Origin: Neospora caninum Liverpool
Taxonomy: Eukaryota > Apicomplexa > Conoidasida > Eucoccidiorida > Sarcocystidae
Assembly (NCBI RefSeq): GCF_000208865.1
Contig: NC_018394.1
Location: forward strand, 4,467,797 to 4,531,796
DNA length: 64,000 nucleotides
Reading direction: 5' to 3'
Within the stretch, counting starts at the first letter, position 1, and every line of letters begins with the position of its first letter. This document shows, one piece after another, positions 1 through 10,124 of the stretch. Below the pieces are notes generated by a model that had not been told where the DNA came from, ran no database searches, and worked only from the letters and a program-made list of their open reading frames with translations. A program made the translations under genes and the position numbers.

Positions 1-2120
1 ACCGACGACGACCGAGAAGCAGATGAAGAAGATAGACGAAAGGAACAGACGGTGGGGAAAGACAAGATATAAAGAAGACGAGGAACACAAATTCCGGTAG
101 ATGGCAGCAAAGAAGAAGGTCAAAAGAAACTCAGGATTGCTCTTTGCGTCCGGATTGTCCGGGTGGTTCTCCTTTCTCCTGTTTGCTCTGTTTTCAGCCT
201 TGCGTTTGTTTCTTTTCTCACGCTTTCAGGATCTCCAGCACTGCTAGGGCGACGCACGGCACTGCGAAAGGCACGACGCAGTCTGGGGCCTCGTCCTCGA
301 GTTCTCTGAGGACGTTCTTGAGGTGTCTTCTTATTTCGCTCCTCTTTTCACGGATGCGTGCTCGCTTCCTCTCTTCTACACCCGTTTCCGTCTGCCCATC
401 TTCTGGCCTGCTCTTCCTTCCACTTGTCGCCTCGTCACAGCTTTGAGTCAAACCATCACCTTCCTCCCCCTCTTTGCCTTCTTCTTTTCCTTCTTCGTTT
501 CCGTTTCCCTCCTCATTCGTTTCCTGTTGGTCTGGCTTCTCTGATTCGTCTCCGGGGCGTGTCGCTGCGCGTTCGGTGTCTCGGGTTTTCCGTTCTCTGT
601 GCGCGTCGCCGCCTGCGTGGCCACGCGTTGCCAGCGAGAACGCGAGATTGAGAGAGCTGAGGCAGGCACCGCCGCCACGTCTCTGGGGCGACGGCCGCCT
701 TCTCTGCTTCTGCCTTTCCGCCTGAACGTCGCCATTGCTCCGTAATTCTCGGCGCACATGCAATCGACGTCTTTTTGAGGGCAAAGCGCCTGCAACGCCT
801 GCGCGAGAAAGCCCTGTGGATCTTCGCCCGCGTCAGCCCGTTCATCTCCGCTGTCTTCCCCGAGACTTCCAGAAGACCAAGAGCGATGCAAAGATGAAGA
901 TGAAGAGAAGGAAGGAGAGACAGCACAGGAGCAGAAAGAAGCAAAAGAGGGAGAAGACGAAGAAACAGAGGAAGCAGGCGGGAGAGAGGAATCTGGAGAC
1001 GACACACAAGTTGAGGGTGAGGCAGCCTGCCGAGAGGTTCGGTCGAAGGGGGAGAGGATAATAACGGCGTCGACTTCGGGTGACGCACCTAGACATCGAA
1101 GGTGATCTCTCAAATTGCGGAGAGATATGGAACCTGCATGCATGCAAACCAAACTCGACAAGAAATCAGCGAGTCGCGGACCGGAAAGAACTTTTGAAGC
1201 TTCAGTCTTTGGGCGCCGAGGACAGTTCTTCCGTAAGAGGTGCTGCGCCTTTCCTTGGCGGAGCAGATCTAACGGCGAAAGGAACGAACTCCGACATTTT
1301 CAGCACACGCAAGGAAAACAGAATTGAACTTCTGGGAAACCAGGGGACGTGTTGACTCGAAAGACGGCGAGTAGAAACCAGCGAGGACTGGGCGGAAAGA
1401 GGAGTTTCTAAAGCAAGACACCGAACATGCAAAGCACAAGGTATCGCGCGATCTTTTGGCTCTGAACTCTGGAAAGGTCTACTGACCGTCCAACTCGAGT
1501 AGGGACAGACGAACACCAGACGCTTCAGCCGCTCTCTTCTGGGACCGGAGAAAGGAGACTCCTGCATCTTCCTTTCCAGCAGTCACCGCCACCAGGTGGG
1601 GGGGGGCCTTGACTCTCTCTAAAAAGGCGTCCCAGAATCCTTCTTCTTTGTCTCGGCTCGCTGCATTTCCTTCTGCTTTCCCCGGCGGCGCGTGTGCTGC
1701 TCCCTCCTGGCCTTCTTCAGTAATGTCTTTCGTGTTGTCTTCGCCAGTCTTGACTCCTTCTGGAGCTCTTGCCTCAGAAGAGGGCTTGGAATTCACACTC
1801 GAAGAAGACCAGCGAGGCGGTGGGGGGCAAGAGGAGACAGAAGACAGAGAAGAAGAGACATGAGAAGAGGACGAGACAGAACACGATGACGAAGGAGAAG
1901 ACAGCACAGAAGCACGAGAAGACTGACGCAAGGCTTGTTGCTCCCCAAGTTGGCGGAGGGCGAGGACACCCCTGTGGACTTTTTCGAGGACGCTCTGAGC
2001 GATTTCTATGCATGTGGCAATCCGCGGCTCTTCCGGCGTCTCTTTCCTCGAGCGCCTTTCTTCTGTCGCGCGAGAGGCGTCCATCTGTTCTCGCGTGTCG
2101 CCCCCGGCCGACTCTTCCAT
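1..2120 (-). CDS. FolD-like methylenetetrahydrofolate dehydrogenase/cyclohydrolase, 5' part, runs off left edge
   Basis: FolD enzymes interconvert methylene-, methenyl- and formyl-tetrahydrofolate in one-carbon metabolism. Exon 1 is 1487-2120, from the first in-frame ATG at 2120. Residues after about 20 (CIEIAQSVLEKVHRGVLAL) fit the family's first helix. After a Ser-rich insertion comes PPHLVAVTAGKEDAGVSFLR, matching the family's first strand and active-site helix. A phase-1 donor at 1486 joins an acceptor at 1134, giving LLELDGSISLRNLRDHL without a break. Exon 2 (from 1133 down) carries PEVDAVIIL and, after another insertion, CPQKDVD, the conserved KDVD motif. A third segment ending at a GTGAGA donor near 221 carries VPCVALAVLEILK, like the PCTPxGVxELL motif. 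The exon 2/3 junction, roughly 650-730, is unresolved. The Rossmann NADP-binding half must lie left of the window. By eye, the catalytic Tyr and Lys positions hold Phe and Gln, so activity is uncertain. Family assignment is by motif order only. Confidence 0.72.
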
Positions 2121-4536
2121 TCCGTAGCGAGAACAGGAGGCAGCGCGAGGGACCTCCTCCAGCAAGACGGCAGAGGTGAAAGACTCAGCCGTCGAGCGGG
2201 TGACTCTTCTCAGAACGCATTGAAAGAAGCTCCAAAGCCGACGAGTCGCAATTCCACAAAAAACCCTCAAGAGTGCCGCCCCTCTCGACGAGGCGAGTGA
2301 TCCTTCTGTTCCCGGCCATGCACAGAGTTTCTCCCGGCGTCGCGAAAGGCCGATCGACGGTTCGAGAGGCGCGGGAAGAACACGAAGATTGGGAGAGAGC
2401 AAGCAAAAAATGGTGGGGGGGCTTGGTCGTGAGGAGAAAACGTGCAGGCGGAGAGAAGAGGGAGAAAGGAGGAAACTTGGAACATCGCGGAGTCGCTCGT
2501 GTGCAGAACGAAGTTTGTAAGTTTCTCCAAGGCAGGCCGGAAGAGCCTCGGGTCTCTCTGCTCTCTCCCTTCAATCTGGCGATTGCTCCTCTGGGCGTCG
2601 ACACTCCCCTCCAATACACTGTCGGTCCGCGCGAGGGGCCCTACAGAGTCGGCGGCTTTTTTCGCACATCCCTGAAGACGTACGGAAACGCCTCGCAGCC
2701 ACGGAGGAAGCCAACTCGTGAAAGCGGAAAGAAGTCGACAAGAAAAAGCGGGGAAACGTGCCAGGCCGGGACTCGCAAGACGGGCGTGTGCATGTATGCG
2801 CCTCAACCTTCTCGCTCAAAGCGACACAACGCCCGCAGATTAAAGACTCTCGTGGGTTTACAAGGTCGTATGAGGCGTCTCGCCGTTTAAAAAAAGGTGG
2901 GCAACGATCCGAGACACGACGGGGAGAAAAAACAGAAAGGAAAGATCCGGAAATATCGGAGCGACCGAGCGGCGTTCTCTCCACTTGTCTTCTACTCCGC
3001 GCGTTGTCTCGTCGATCGGCAACGAACCCCCCCGTTTCTGCACGAGACGCGTCCCTCCTTGCTGCGGCTCGAGCAAGACCGCAAGTGAACGCGGACGGTG
3101 AGCGGGGTCGGCAAAAGAAACGAGAGGGAGGAGTCCTTTGCAGAAACAGAGAAAATCCGCAGAAAAGGCGGCGAGTGCCAGCTGCAAGCGCTCCCTTTCG
3201 ATTTTCGCGTTTCCACAAAAAACCTCTCCCTCCGAAAAGTGTCCGTACAGGCGAAAGCGGGACGAAGCACACGCCGGTTCAGTCGGTCGCTTGCCTTCTC
3301 TGTGGCGGACTGGCCTCGAGTTGAGCGTTTTTTCCCTCTGGTGCCCGCGAGGGGCGTTGCATTTTGGCGGCTTACTCTTTCTGCTTGTTGTGGGCGATTT
3401 TTTGCGCGAGTTTGCTTTCCACTGGAGCAGACGCGCGCCTCTTTTGACTGATTAGCGGGCGCAACGACACCAGCGGTCTGGGGACTCGCCGCGAACAGCT
3501 GCCGAAACGGGCGGGAACACATCAGATATTATAAAAAGCAGTGGGAAGGGGAAGAGCCGTTTCAAAAGATTCATTCAAAAAGCGCCGTTATAGCGGAGGT
3601 GAAAAATCGCCCAACAAAAAGAGCGAGGCCTCGTAGCGTTCTCTGTGTGTCCCCCGTCTCTCTGTATGTGTAGTTTTCTCCCGCTCCCCTTCCGCCAGCC
3701 GCGGGAGCTCTCTTTCACCTTGCTCTCGACGGGTTCAGGTGCGGCGACGCATAGGCCAGTGGAGCATTCGGCTTTTTCCTTCTTTTGTGTCTTTTCAGAG
3801 CTCTTTCCGCGGTTCAGTGTTCGAAAAACGCGCGCTCGGTTTCCTGGTGACGCCGAAGTCTGGGGCGCCGCCTGCCTCTCGCTTTCTAGCCCTTGCTTTC
3901 TGGCTCTTGCTTTCGAGTGAGAGCGAGACAGAACTGCTGCGTGCACCAGTCAATGAGCAATGCAAGAGCCGCTTCGTCCTCCGCCTTTCGTCCTCTTTCT
4001 GCCTCAGAAATATTGTTCTTGAGAGACAGAGAAGGCGCTGTGTTCCCCCGGTGTCGCCTCGGGATCGAGCAGGAGCTGTCTTGAGGAGTTACGGCGAGCC
4101 GTCTCCCAAAAGGCGAGGCGTCTCCGCCGTCGCCGCTGGCGAGTTTGGTTGTACACGCAAAAGATAGGGCGTGGAAACGGTGAAGGGGACCCTGCGTGCC
4201 AGGCAGAGGCCTTTCCACTGTTTCTTTTCTCGTTCCGTCGTTTCGCGCCTTCCCCCCCCCGTTCGTTCTCCGAGAGCTGGACTGCCGCTGCCTTCGTCGG
4301 CCGAGACAAACCATCGGCATATCGAGGCATGGCAAAATTCGGCGTTTCCTCGAAGTGTCCGCACTTCTTCCTGCTCCGCCTTTCCGGTTCTGTCTCCCTT
4401 TTGCCTCTCTTCTCCCCTCACGCCAGGTCTTCCCCTTTGGCCTTCTGTGCTGCCGCGCCTAGCCTCGCTGTCTTGCCTCCCCTCTCCTCCGCTTGGAGGT
4501 TTCCTCCTTTGCTCCTCGTCGCCTTCTTGCCACACA
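2121..4536. promoter_or_regulatory. Divergent intergenic region between FolD-like and Ser-rich genes
   Basis: About 2.4 kb between two divergently oriented start codons, so it probably holds both promoters and 5' UTRs. The open frames here are Arg/Ser-rich on both strands, lack conserved motifs and mirror each other. I see no TATA box, which is normal for this group. No specific factor site is claimed. Confidence 0.4.
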
Positions 4537-7269
4537 ATGAAGTCCGCCGAGAGCGGGCAAGCGGTGCGCCTGGCGAGTCTCCGAGCCGGCGGTGTCTCCA
4601 GCCGCTCTCAATCGTCTCCTGGTCGCGGCCGCAGTGTGACGCGGATCTCTCCCCAGACACGCCTGGAGGAAGAAACAGGCCGTAGCCACTCTTGCCTCTC
4701 TGGCGCGAGCGCGCACCCCGATACCGTGCATGTACCTGACAGCAAACTCCTAACGGCATTCTCTCCTTTGTCGTCGCTCTCTCTCGCCGTTTCTCTCGCT
4801 TCGTGCTCCGGCGAGAAGCACCGGCAAGAAACTCCGGTTTTCCGCCAACGTCTTTCTTCGGCATCTACTTCTTCTGTTACAATCCCTCGACAGACAAACA
4901 CTTCACTGGATGGCGGCTTGGCTGATTCAGCTTCGTTCACTTCCTCGACGCGTCCGGGGAGTCAGAAAGACAATCTTGTCCTTCCTCCTCGTCCCCCTCC
5001 TCTCTTGGCTCCCGCTGCTTCAACGTGTGCATCTCCGTCTTTTCGCTTTTCGCTCTCCTCTTGTTCCCCGTCTTCTGGCCTATCTTCCACTTCACTTGCT
5101 TTCCCTGCTTTACCGTCTTCTTCTCTTTCCACGCAGGACGCCCGACATGCTCATGTCTCGGACTCTTATCTCGCGATTTCTCTCCACCTCTGTCAGGAGG
5201 CGGCGGCGACTGCCCTCGTCCCAACGTTTGCCCGCGAAAGTGCGGGGCGAAACGAAGAAGCGGGCGAGAGGTCAAGTGTCGAAAAAGAAGGAGGCAGTCT
5301 GCCAAGCGCACCGCCGGACCTCCCTGCGCAGCTCTCTGCGCGGCAAGCTTCACATCCTCCAGGTGTATGTACACCTCGCGAAAGGCGAGGAGACACAGAC
5401 GACACAGACGCAGCTCGCGGTGCGCGTCTCCGCTTCTCCTCCAGCGGCATCTTCGGAGCGTTTCGAGAGCAAGGGAAGTCGCAAAAGCGCCCCATCCGTC
5501 GTCGAGTCTGGCCGCGACCGCGGAAGGCTCAGGCGACGAGGCGCGCGGCGTCCTCGGCGCATGCAAACGACCAGACAAGTGGGAAGAAAGAGCCTTCCCC
5601 TGCCCCCTATCCGGCGTCGGCTCTCTCGAGCCCTGCGGATCTCGGCACCTCTGGCAGCTCTTCTCTCTCGCATTCGGTCTCTGAGCGGAGCAAACCGGTT
5701 CGCGTTGGAGAAGTGTCCCTGACGCCTCGCCAAAGACTCACTGGCCGCTCACATGTGACGGCCGAGGAAACGCCTTTTTCTGGGCTGAATGCGGCCCTTT
5801 CTGGGCATTCGCCCGACTGGGCGCCCGCCCCTCAGGAGCGCACGGCTTCGGCTGTACATACACTTCACGTGCCGATGCCTAGCAGCCGACACGCGAACCG
5901 TGTTTCGTCGCCGAGCACCCATCTCCGCAGTCCGCTCTCTCGCATGTCCTCGACTCCCTCGGCGACCTCGGCTTCTCCCGCGTCGCGCCGAGGCAGCCGG
6001 AGACGGTCTCCGTCGAACTCCAGCCCCCCCCCTTCCGTGTCGCCCTCGCAGTTTTTGGATTTTCTCTTTGTCTCTGCATCGCCGGTCACCCCCCACGAGT
6101 CTGCGCGCCGCGCTGCGCACCATGACTCTGCCTTGCGTCCTGACTCGCAAGCTTTTGCGGAGGAGAGACAAGGAAGAGCTCTCCGAGGCCAGCCAGGCTC
6201 AGCGGTCCGTCATGCACAGGGTCAAGGCGCCTCTGTCTCTCCAGCACACGCCGACAGAGACGTCGCGTGGGCGTGGCTGCCTCCCGCGTCTTCTGGCGAG
6301 CACCCTGCCGCTTGGCTAGCCAGAAGACACGGCTCCTCAATCCGGCACGGGAGTCTGGGCGCGCCCCGCGTGGGCGAGACCGGACGCCCGTCTCTGTTGC
6401 CTGTAGCTTGTTCAAGCCTTCCCCGTTCCCGGTCGGGGGGCTATCCCTTGCGGCGTCGAACCTCGGCGCGTTCGTCGTTCAGCGCGCCGTACACACTCCC
6501 GGACTCGCTGCAGCATGCGGCCCTCTGGGGGAGAGCCGGACGTCCTTTCGACGAGCGAACCGAGGGCGTGGCGCTTGGGCGGAGAGGCACTGAGGGCGGC
6601 AGGCGACGCAGTGCGTGTCCCTCCGAGCGAGGCAGCCTGAAGCGGGGCTCGGCAGTGGCTGATCCAGAGCGGCGAGATTTGGGGACCCTGGGGGAGACGA
6701 GTCGTGGCGACAGAGACGCATCCTTCTCCGTGCCCTACGGCCTGCGCCGTCAGTCCAGTGCGAGGGCCTCGACGCTGGAGCGCGTGCGGCAGGCCTGCGG
6801 GGAGGCGCTGAAAGAAGATCTTGCGCGACTCCTCGCGCAGGGGAGCCACGCCGATGAGCCTGTGGGTACACTGGACGCCTGCTGGCAGCGCGTCCTTTCC
6901 TGTGGCGGCAGCACTCTCTGCGGGGCGAGTGTGGGGCAGACCCGCACGGGCGCGCGGCTCCGAGAGATTGCAGAATCGATCGCATGCGGGGGAATCGAGG
7001 AAGCGACGTGGAAACAGGCGTTGCGAAACGGGGACGAGGACTCGAAAGCCACCCTAGGAGACAGCGACTCGAAGCGAGCGATTCGCCAGAGAGGTAGGGG
7101 CGAGCGGGAAACAAAGGCACGAGCCGTCAGTTTTTTTTTGAGCCTGTACATGGAAACGTCTCCCAGAGGCTCCTGTGTCGGGGTAACGGGGCGTTGCGCT
7201 CGCTGGCGAGTCTATTGTGGTGATACCTTGTGTTCAGCAGAGTGCTCGCAGTCTAAATTCACCGCATAA
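4537..7269 (+). CDS. Large Ser/Arg/Pro-rich disordered protein of unknown function
   Basis: An uninterrupted 911-codon frame. I chose the ATG at 4537 because the frame upstream starts only with a GTG and because ACAATGA is a good coccidian start context. The first 700 residues are low-complexity Ser/Pro/Arg with no signal peptide or membrane segment. The C-terminal 200 residues are less biased and contain helical stretches such as LERVRQACGEALKEDLARLL and RLREIAESIACGGIEEATW. No family recognised. A plausible donor (AGAG|GTAGGG) at 7093/7094, close to the end of the well-composed part, suggests that the last 58 codons could be intron read-through and that the gene may continue into the membrane-protein exon at 7611. 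Shadow frames on the minus strand are shorter and more fragmented. Confidence 0.55.
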   Translation: MKSAESGQAVRLASLRAGGVSSRSQSSPGRGRSVTRISPQTRLEEETGRSHSCLSGASAHPDTVHVPDSKLLTAFSPLSSLSLAVSLASCSGEKHRQETPVFRQRLSSASTSSVTIPRQTNTSLDGGLADSASFTSSTRPGSQKDNLVLPPRPPPLLAPAASTCASPSFRFSLSSCSPSSGLSSTSLAFPALPSSSLSTQDARHAHVSDSYLAISLHLCQEAAATALVPTFARESAGRNEEAGERSSVEKEGGSLPSAPPDLPAQLSARQASHPPGVCTPRERRGDTDDTDAARGARLRFSSSGIFGAFREQGKSQKRPIRRRVWPRPRKAQATRRAASSAHANDQTSGKKEPSPAPYPASALSSPADLGTSGSSSLSHSVSERSKPVRVGEVSLTPRQRLTGRSHVTAEETPFSGLNAALSGHSPDWAPAPQERTASAVHTLHVPMPSSRHANRVSSPSTHLRSPLSRMSSTPSATSASPASRRGSRRRSPSNSSPPPSVSPSQFLDFLFVSASPVTPHESARRAAHHDSALRPDSQAFAEERQGRALRGQPGSAVRHAQGQGASVSPAHADRDVAWAWLPPASSGEHPAAWLARRHGSSIRHGSLGAPRVGETGRPSLLPVACSSLPRSRSGGYPLRRRTSARSSFSAPYTLPDSLQHAALWGRAGRPFDERTEGVALGRRGTEGGRRRSACPSERGSLKRGSAVADPERRDLGTLGETSRGDRDASFSVPYGLRRQSSARASTLERVRQACGEALKEDLARLLAQGSHADEPVGTLDACWQRVLSCGGSTLCGASVGQTRTGARLREIAESIACGGIEEATWKQALRNGDEDSKATLGDSDSKRAIRQRGRGERETKARAVSFFLSLYMETSPRGSCVGVTGRCARWRVYCGDTLCSAECSQSKFTA

Positions 7270-7610
7270 CTTTGGTGTTTTTCAGTTACACAGTATCACA
7301 CCTAACATAACGAACCGAGTCGGCGGGAGGAAACTCTGGGGTTCAAGGCGAGCCTGCGTTTTGTGCTTTCCCCCCCCCCCCCCCCGTTTTCCCGTCTATG
7401 CCACAATCCCGTGTCTGTTTCGCTTCTAATCCCTTTCAGCAGTTCCTCCTGTTCCCACTCCCGCCTGGGGCCGCTGTCCTCGCCTCTCCTGTGCTCTTCG
7501 AGTGCTCAACTGTCTCCCCTCCTTTGCTGTCGCTTCGCCTTTGCTGTCTCCACTGGTCAGGGATTACATACTCTACCCCTCTGCAGTGGGGTTAGCAGCA
7601 TCTAGTGTTG
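7270..7610. other. Short gap with C16 homopolymer
   Basis: Only 340 bp separate the stop at 7269 from the ATG at 7611, unusually short for genes here. It contains a run of 16 C (7370-7385) followed by a pyrimidine-rich stretch and CTGCAG at 7581-7586, which resembles a 3' splice site. It may therefore be intron rather than intergenic DNA. Acceptors here with a correct phase are weak, so the fusion is unproven. Confidence 0.3.
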
Positions 7611-10124
7611 ATGTCCAACAGACGCTTTGCTGTCTGTGCAGAGGAGAAGTACCGCGGATTTCTCTGCTTCGTCGTGACGGTCGGCGTGTTGCTATGCGCG
7701 GTTGCCGCGGGAACCATTGCCGGCGTCATCATGGCCTCCTCGACGCTCAGTCCCTCCGGCGCGCTGCTCCGCGTCACCTTCTCTTTGCCTGCAGCGCCGG
7801 AGGAGAGAGAGGAAGCCTTCAGAGACGATGCGCGCCCGCGCAGAGCCTGGGAAGGAGAGACAGGAGGCAAAGGGGAGACAGGGCCTCGCGAGGCAGAGCC
7901 CTCTCGTTACTCGCCAGTGGATGACTCGATCCTCAGTCTGAACTCTCTGGTGCTTCTCGTTCCGCCTTCAGGAGCGGAAAAAGCGGGCGTTGCTGGAGTC
8001 CTCACAGGCGGATTTGTCGTGACCCTCGTTGTACACAACCAAGGTGAGGGACAGGGAGAAAGACAGCAAGATCAAGGTAAAAGCGGGGGGGAAAGCGGCA
8101 ACAAAGACGGGAGCGCGCCGGCACATGCAGAGAGAGAGTCGGGCGCCTCGTGGGAGAGGTGAGCAGCTGCCTGCCGCGCCGGGACGCGGCCGTCGAGCTA
8201 GAGGCGAGCCGCAGGGGCTCGCAGACAGAGCGCAGCAGAGGGGGGACAGAGAGAAGAGAAAGACGGAACGAAACGGCCGGGACACGAAAAGCCATGCGAC
8301 GCGTGGGCGCGTTCGAAGGTCACCGGTTGGGAAGAAAAAGGACAGAGCGGAAGAGGAGAGTCGATGAGGCAGTCAGAGTGGAGAGGAGCAGACGCCAAAG
8401 AAGAAAGGGAAAGAGAAGACTACAGAAGAAAAGGGACAAAGAAGGAGGCTCTTCAGAAATGCTTAAAATAATCCTGTCTCAGATGTATCACTCCCAGTAC
8501 GCTGGTACTGCTAGCATCTGAGTTGTATTCTCTCTGCCGCTAAAACGCATTATAACGGGAAGCATGCAGACGCCTAGAACAGAACCTATATTTGGAGTCA
8601 CCTAAATATCCGTGTCGTCACGCCTCCAGCGACTCGGCGTCTGCTTTCCTCGCAGGGATCAAGGCGAACTTCTCAGCGCTGCTGGAACTCTCGTACCTTC
8701 CCGCGAACGCCATCGGGCAAGCCGCCTCGTCGGTCTGTTTCACGCCTCAAGACCCCAGTGTTCCTTCCCGGCCTGCGTCCAGTGAGGCTGCGCTGCGCCG
8801 CCTGTCGCTCTCTGCGGCTTTCAGCGCCTTCGTCGCTCTGAATCGCGCGTCGCCCGACGCCGTCGATGCAGGCTCCGCGGTGGCCAGCCAGTGTCGAGTC
8901 ATTTGGGAGTCCTTTGCTTCTTCTTCGTTTCTTCTCCCCCTCACCATCTCCGAAGGCTCTCGCGAGATTCAGCCCGGAGGCCCCGCCCTTCGCCAGGTCG
9001 TCTTGGACGCTGGTTTCAGTCGGAGTCTGAAAACGCTCCTTACTCGCGCAGACGCAGAAGGCGTCGACGCACCGCCCACAGACGCACCAGGCGCTTCCGC
9101 AGCGCCAGGTGCCGTCCAGCCTCCTTCTCCTCTTCCTTCTTCTCCTCTCCCTTTTTCTCCCGCTTTTTCGCCTTCTTCTTCTCTTTTTTCTTCTCTGTCT
9201 TCGTCTCCGTCTTCTTCTGCTCGTCCGTCTTTTTCGTTTCGGCAGGGGGAGGGGAATCGCGCGAGGCACGGTGTGCCTGCTTCGCCTCGAAGCGACTACG
9301 CTCTAGCGGTGACGCCTTGGCTGGACTGGACTGGCCTGGAGCGCGGTTACAACGAAGTGGTCTTGGCCGTCAACTTGAATCGGCAAATCGGCGTGGCGGA
9401 GGCGTCTTTTTTCGACGCCCTCCAGCGCGACTGCGCCGACTTGGGCCGCGTCTACCTCGCAGTGTCCATGAAAGGCGTCATTCGCAGAACCGCCCTGCAA
9501 ACCGGAGACCCAGAGAACTGGTGGACCGTCGCGTTCCGCCTTCCTTGCACGCGCGTCGAGGGAAACCGTCCCGCCCCTGCGGCGACCCCTGCGGACGGAG
9601 CTGGCGGAGCCGGATCCGCTGGGTCCGGTGTCTCCTCCTCGCTCCTGGCGGAGGCGCAAGCGCGGAACTCCACGGAGAGACTCCCGGACGCGGGAGCGTC
9701 TGTCGCGAAGATGAAGAACGCGCGCACCTCCCAAGCGCAGGGTTCTGTCCCCCCTCGGAACGGAGAACAGACGGACCGAGTCGACAGCGAAAGAGAGGAG
9801 AGGAGACAAAAAGCAGCAAGCAAAGAAACCGGAGGAACAGGAGAGAGAAGTGCAGCGAGGGTGACAGGAGGTAGAGGTGAGGAAGGAGGGAGACGCGCAG
9901 GGGCTTCTCAAGAGGCGAGGGAGAGAGCGGAAGCGTCAAGTGCCTGGCCACCGAGCCTTTTCGTGTATGGCGCTGTGCTGGGCGAAAACCGAAAGAGGTA
10001 CAAGGCGGTCCTAGGCGACGTTCTTCTTCGATGGATGAAGAGGTTCCCCACGTGCACGCATGTGATCCAGAGCCTCGCAGCAGAATCGGGAGTAGAGCTC
10101 GCACTACCAACCGTCATCCACTAA
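7611..10124 (+). CDS. Single-pass membrane protein, possibly LEA2/NDR1-like, two exons
   Basis: Exon 1 is 7611-8043 and exon 2 is 8656-10124. The donor AAG|GTGAGG and acceptor CGCAG|GG agree in phase (G+GG) and give VVHNQGIKANFSALLEL, for 633 residues in total. Residues about 14-38 (GFLCFVVTVGVLLCAVAAG) form one hydrophobic anchor after a short charged N-terminus, so the bulk is extracytosolic or lumenal. The pattern of short TM, then VTLxVHNxG with a beta-rich stretch (YNEVVLAVNLNRQIGVAE, VYLAVSMKGVIR), recalls the LEA-2 fold of plant NDR1-like and yeast Tag1-like proteins. That is inference from topology and spacing, not a motif match. A Ser/Pro linker (nt 9110-9240) and a Lys/Arg/Glu-rich insert (nt 9640-9940) are coccidian-style insertions. 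The C-terminus (LFVYGAVLGENRKRYKAVLG) is well composed. The intron at 8044-8655 is purine-rich. Confidence 0.68.
8462..8502 (-). repeat. Dispersed element, copy A
   Basis: Read on the minus strand: CGTACTGGGAGTGATACATC followed by TGAGACAGGATTATTTTAAG. It lies in the intron of the membrane-protein gene (8044-8655). Confidence 0.6.

Noticed and set aside
1134..1146. TGCATGCATGCA as a promoter motif
   Set aside because: It sits inside the FolD-like gene and forms the acceptor end of intron 1134-1486, so a promoter role is not needed.
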